From Stenotrophomonas rhizophila (GTDB lineage: Bacteria > Pseudomonadota > Gammaproteobacteria > Xanthomonadales > Xanthomonadaceae): a stretch of DNA of 64,000 nucleotides. Made by a program: the position numbers and the translations under genes. Each line of letters starts with the position of its first letter. The stretch's first letter is position 1. Below the pieces are notes generated by a model, which worked only from the letters and a program-made list of their open reading frames with translations, ran no database searches and had not been told where the DNA came from. The stretch spans positions 3,212,755-3,276,754 of the forward strand of contig NZ_CP007597.1 of NCBI RefSeq assembly GCF_000661955.1, read 5' to 3'. This document shows, piece by piece, positions 60,912 to 64,000 of the stretch.

Positions 60912-62015
60912 CGCCGGCCCGCCGATGTTGGACTGCGAACCAATGGCGAAGTAGAAGAACGGCACCTTCAGCACCCGCGCCAATGCCCACAGCAACACGA
61001 TGTGCACCGCGATCCAGATGATGCCGAGCAGGAACAGCCACGGCCGGTCCAGCAGCGCCAGCAGATCCATCTGCATCCCGATGCAGGCAATCAGGAAGTA
61101 CAGCAGCAGCGAGCCCAGCTTCGACGCCCCCGCCCCTTCCAGGTTGCGCGCGCGCGTGAAACTCAACGCCAACCCGCACGTCGTGGAAATCACCACCACC
61201 CACACGAACGGCGCGTCCAGGCTGAACTGCGACGCCCAGGACACATGGCCCTTGAACCACGCCGACAGCGGCCCCGCGATCGCGTGCGACAGCCCCACCG
61301 TGCCGAAGGCCACTGCCACGATCAGCATCAGATCGGTCAGGCTCGCCACCCGCTCATGCTCGCTGCGGAACTTCTCGATACGCAGCTTCAGCTCGTCGAT
61401 GCCCGACGTATCGGCCCCGCTGCGCGCATCGATTTTCGCCGACCGCCCGGCCAGGAAAATCAGCGCCGCCATCCACACATAGCCCACGCCCACGTCCACC
61501 ACCGCGAACTGGCCGAACGTGGTGGCGTTGACCTCGAACACCTCGCGCATCGCCAGCATGTTCGCGCCGCCGCCGATCCAACTGCCAGCCAGCGCCGCCA
61601 TGCCGGCCCACGTGTCGCCGGCCACCGTGTCCGGGTGCAGCCACTTCATCAACTGGAACGCCACCACCGCGCCCAGCATGATGCTGAAGGACGCGCCCAG
61701 GTACATCACGATCAGTTTCGGCCCGAGCCGCAGGATGCCCTTGATGTCCACCGCCAGGGTGAGCAGCACCAGCGCCGCCGGCAACAGGATGTCGCGGGCG
61801 ATGGGGTTGTACAGGTGCGTGTTCTGGCCGTCGATCAGCCCGAACGTGTTGTAGATGCCCGGGATCAGGTAGCACAGCAGCAACGCCGGCACGACGGTAT
61901 AGAAGCGCTTCCACAGCCCCTGCTCGCGCGAGGCGGTCCAGAACACGGCCCCGAGGGTGGCGGCGATCAGGCCGAAGACGACGATGTCGTTCTGGATCAG
62001 GGCGGGAGCTTTCAC
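60771..62015 (-). CDS. DUF819-family membrane protein
   Basis: A 414-residue inner-membrane protein with about 11 hydrophobic helices, of the DUF819 (YjcL) family, which looks transporter-like. Conserved segments include GSWIGGGANMLAM (about residue 150), DVGVGYVWMA and IGSQSNIGGPASAPVVAAA near the end, where the two repeated Gly/Ala-rich helices suggest an inverted two-fold fold. The GTG at 62015 is the start. Its 3' end lies in the duplicated unit. Confidence 0.85.
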   Translation of the reverse strand: MKAPALIQNDIVVFGLIAATLGAVFWTASREQGLWKRFYTVVPALLLCYLIPGIYNTFGLIDGQNTHLYNPIARDILLPAALVLLTLAVDIKGILRLGPKLIVMYLGASFSIMLGAVVAFQLMKWLHPDTVAGDTWAGMAALAGSWIGGGANMLAMREVFEVNATTFGQFAVVDVGVGYVWMAALIFLAGRSAKIDARSGADTSGIDELKLRIEKFRSEHERVASLTDLMLIVAVAFGTVGLSHAIAGPLSAWFKGHVSWASQFSLDAPFVWVVVISTTCGLALSFTRARNLEGAGASKLGSLLLYFLIACIGMQMDLLALLDRPWLFLLGIIWIAVHIVLLWALARVLKVPFFYFAIGSQSNIGGPASAPVVAAAFHPSLAPVGVLLGTMGYATGTYLAYIVGITLRAMAGQG

Positions 62016-62076
62016 GGGTGTGGAGTACCTGAAGGAGGGGCGTGCGATTCCACACGTTTCGGGAAAACAATCACCG

Positions 62077-62135
62077 GTAGAGCCGACCGTTGGTCGGCTG
62101 CCGTAAAAGAGCAGCCGACCAACGGTCGGCTCTAC
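62077..62135. repeat. Inverted pair of GTAG-type palindromes
   Basis: GTAGAGCCGACCGTTGGTCGGCTGCC from 62077 and its mirror ending CTAC at 62135. The arms differ from the GCCGGC variant seen elsewhere. Confidence 0.9.
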
Positions 62136-62260
62136 CGGTTACACCGCCGACGATCAGCGGTTATACCCCCGACGATCACCGGTTATACCGCCGACGATGA
62201 CCGGTTGCACCGCCGGCGATGGCCGGTTGCACAGCCGCCGATCACCGGTGATACCGCGGC
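62136..62260. repeat. Tandem 22-bp repeat, about 5.5 copies
   Basis: The unit CCGGTTATACCGCCGACGATCA recurs with substitutions from 62136 to about 62260, directly after the palindrome pair. Confidence 0.85.
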
Positions 62261-62285
62261 CAACAAGAGCCGGTGCCATGAAGAA

Positions 62286-62307
62286 GCGCCGCCCCATGGG
62301 GCGGCGC
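62286..62307 (-). terminator. Palindrome at the S9 peptidase 3' end
   Basis: GCGCCGCCCCATGGGGCGGCGC is a perfect 22-bp palindrome, 11 bp past the peptidase stop on the minus strand. It has a T-run only weakly (TTCTTC), so its use as a terminator is likely but not certain. Confidence 0.6.
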
Positions 62308-62318
62308 GTCCATCCGGC

Positions 62319-64000
62319 TTATTCGCCGATGTGCTGCTTCAGCCAGCCATTGACGGTGTCGTGCCACTGCACGCTGTTCTGCGGCTTGAGCACCCAGTGG
62401 TTCTCGTCCGGGAAGTACAGGAACTTGGACTCGATGCCCTGGCGCTGTGCGGCGGTGAACGCGGCCAGGCCCTGTTCGACCGGAATGCGGTAGTCGAGCT
62501 GGCCGTGGATGATCAGGATCGGCTTCTTCCAGTCGGACACGTGGTTGACCGGATTGAACTTCTCGTAGTTGGCCGCCTTCTGGTACGGCGTGCCGCCCTG
62601 CTCCCACTCGGTGAACCACAGCTCTTCGGTGGCGTAGCCCATCATGCGCTGGTCGAACACGCCGTCATGGTTGACCAGGCACTTCCACGGCGCATTCCAG
62701 TTACCGGCGATCCAGTTGACCATGAAGCCGCCGTAGCTGGCGCCGAGCGCACAGGCCTTGTCGCCGTTGAGGAAGGCGTACTGCTTCTGCGCCGCGGCCC
62801 AGCCCTTCTGCAGGTCTTCCAGCGGGCGGTCGCCCCAGTGCTGGCTGATCGCGTCGGTGAACGCCTGGCCGTAGCCGGTGGACCCGTGGAAGTCGATCAT
62901 CACCACCGCGTAGCCCTGGCCCGCATAGGTCTGCGGGTTCCAGCGATAGCTCCAGCCGTTGCCGAAGCTGCCCTGCGGGCCGCCGTGGATCAGGAAGGCC
63001 ACCGGGTAGGTTTTGCCTTCCTGGTAGTTGTACGGCTTGACCACGTAACCGTGCACGGTTTCGTTGTTCCAGCCCTTGAACTGGAACTGCTCGTAATCGC
63101 CGAAGGCCACGTCGGGCAGCATCTGCGCCGCGCTCGGTGTGATCTCGCGCGGGCTGCTGCCGTCGGCGCCGGCCACCACGATCTGGTCACCGCTCTTGAG
63201 GCTGTTCTTCGTGTACGCCAGGGTGGTGCCGGCAATCACCGGCGAGCCGATGCTGCCGCCCTCGGCGACGACCGTGGCCTTGCCGGTGGCGATGTCGATG
63301 TTGAACAGGCGGTGCTCGCCCAGGTCATCGGCGGCGGTGTAGAAGCTGCCGCCGTCGGCGCTCAGCACGATCTCGCCGGCCGAGCGGTCCCAGGTCGGGG
63401 CAATGTCGCGGGCCTTGCCGGTGGCCAGGTCCAGCGCGATCACGCCGAAGCGGTCGGCTTCGAAGCCCGGGCGCTTCATGGCGCGGTAGTACAGGGTCTT
63501 GCCGTCGGCGCTGAACACCGGGCCGGCATCCCAGGCCGGGTTGGCGGCGGTCAGGTTGACCGGCGCCTGCTTGCCGTCCACATCCAGCTGGTACAGGTCG
63601 AAGTTGGTCGACCACGGTTCCTGCTTGCCGGCTACGCGGATGGACGCCACCACGGTCTTGCCGTCCGGTGCCCAGGCAAAGTCGTCATTGCCGCCGAACG
63701 GCTTGGACGGCGCATCGCCATCCAGGGTGGCGCTGATCGCCGAGGCGCCTTTCACCGCCGCGCCCTTGGCGGCCGGCAGCGGGGCGACGAACAGAGTGTT
63801 GCGGCGGCCATCGTTCCAGGTGTCCCAATGGCGCACGAACAGGTTGTCGAACACTTCGCCGGTGTTCTTGCGCGCCTTGTGCGCGTCCAGCTTCTTGCTG
63901 GTGCAGGCCAGGTCCGAACCACAGGCCTGGAACACGCCACTGCTGAACACCACGCGGTCGCCCTGCGGGGAGATGTGGAAGCCGTCCACGTCGACCGGGA
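62319..64000 (-). CDS. S9-family (prolyl oligopeptidase/DPP-IV-like) serine peptidase, 5' end missing
   Basis: The 3' 560 codons of a gene that runs off the right edge; the frame is still open at 64000 (PVDVDGFHISPQGDRVVFSS). The first part is a beta-propeller with repeats such as WAPDGKTVVAS and SADGKTLYYRAM; the C-terminal alpha/beta-hydrolase domain has the nucleophile in GASYGGFMVNW, the acid in HGQLDYRIPV and the His in DENHWVL. It should be an exported peptidase acting on short or proline-containing peptides. The N-terminus and signal peptide are outside the window. Confidence 0.93.
   Translation of the reverse strand, partial: PVDVDGFHISPQGDRVVFSSGVFQACGSDLACTSKKLDAHKARKNTGEVFDNLFVRHWDTWNDGRRNTLFVAPLPAAKGAAVKGASAISATLDGDAPSKPFGGNDDFAWAPDGKTVVASIRVAGKQEPWSTNFDLYQLDVDGKQAPVNLTAANPAWDAGPVFSADGKTLYYRAMKRPGFEADRFGVIALDLATGKARDIAPTWDRSAGEIVLSADGGSFYTAADDLGEHRLFNIDIATGKATVVAEGGSIGSPVIAGTTLAYTKNSLKSGDQIVVAGADGSSPREITPSAAQMLPDVAFGDYEQFQFKGWNNETVHGYVVKPYNYQEGKTYPVAFLIHGGPQGSFGNGWSYRWNPQTYAGQGYAVVMIDFHGSTGYGQAFTDAISQHWGDRPLEDLQKGWAAAQKQYAFLNGDKACALGASYGGFMVNWIAGNWNAPWKCLVNHDGVFDQRMMGYATEELWFTEWEQGGTPYQKAANYEKFNPVNHVSDWKKPILIIHGQLDYRIPVEQGLAAFTAAQRQGIESKFLYFPDENHWVLKPQNSVQWHDTVNGWLKQHIGE

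Overview
The window is GC-rich chromosomal DNA from a gamma-proteobacterium of the Xanthomonadaceae/Lysobacteraceae, most likely Stenotrophomonas or a close relative. The evidence is the gene content (cyoABCD, ldhA-lldP, a min operon, the murJ-ribF-ileS-lspA-ispH cluster, rplU-rpmA-obg) and the many short palindromes that begin with GTAG and sit singly, as inverted pairs or in arrays between genes. These look like the GTAG-type REP (SMAG) family described in Stenotrophomonas maltophilia. The assignment was made by reading, not by a database search.

Layout. 1-6060: a truncated gene and an HSP90-like ATPase, radA, and a divergent MHYT-GGDEF-EAL protein. 6083-6932: about four tandem 213-bp repeats. 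6988-11064: cytochrome bo quinol oxidase operon cyoABCD on the minus strand. 11331-14006: D-lactate dehydrogenase and lactate permease. 14152-16259: an RsbQ-like hydrolase translationally coupled to a GAF-PAS-GGDEF diguanylate cyclase. 16302-17169: two small exported proteins. 17170-20281: an AT-richer island beside tRNA-Thr that carries an Abi_2/AbiF-family HEPN protein, a strong promoter-hairpin-terminator unit directly upstream of it, and an unknown membrane protein. 20504-31861: trehalase, lysoplasmalogenase, M61 peptidase, ispH, lspA, ileS, ribF, murJ. 31963-37749: rpsT, obg, rpmA, rplU, uvrA. 37749-46997: thioesterases, a copper chaperone, an enoyl-CoA hydratase, an ECF sigma factor fused to a membrane domain, an EF-hand protein, an N-end-rule leucyltransferase and lipoproteins. 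47153-52349: purT, then a tightly packed operon (SPFH, ribbon-helix-helix, DUF4177, hydrolase, PH-like, M15 peptidase) behind a perfect palindrome placed on its promoter. 52627-57016: AlkA-type glycosylase, DUF423, an SRPBCC/GyrI-like protein, and a DesK-type two-component pair. 57154-60185: GNAT, minCDE and an HExxH protein. 60186-64000: a 326-bp tandem duplication across a convergent gene junction, a DUF819 membrane protein, and a truncated S9 peptidase.

Most of the window is housekeeping. Stretches that deserve attention are the Abi/HEPN locus with its small hairpin RNA unit (17710-18976), the RsbQ-diguanylate cyclase pair, the SPFH-RHH operon with its candidate operator, the sigma-membrane fusion, and the repeat structures at 6083-6932 and 60121-60911. 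Many genes overlap by one or four bases, and GTG and TTG starts are common; the starts given here were chosen from ribosome-binding sites, overlaps and family N-termini.
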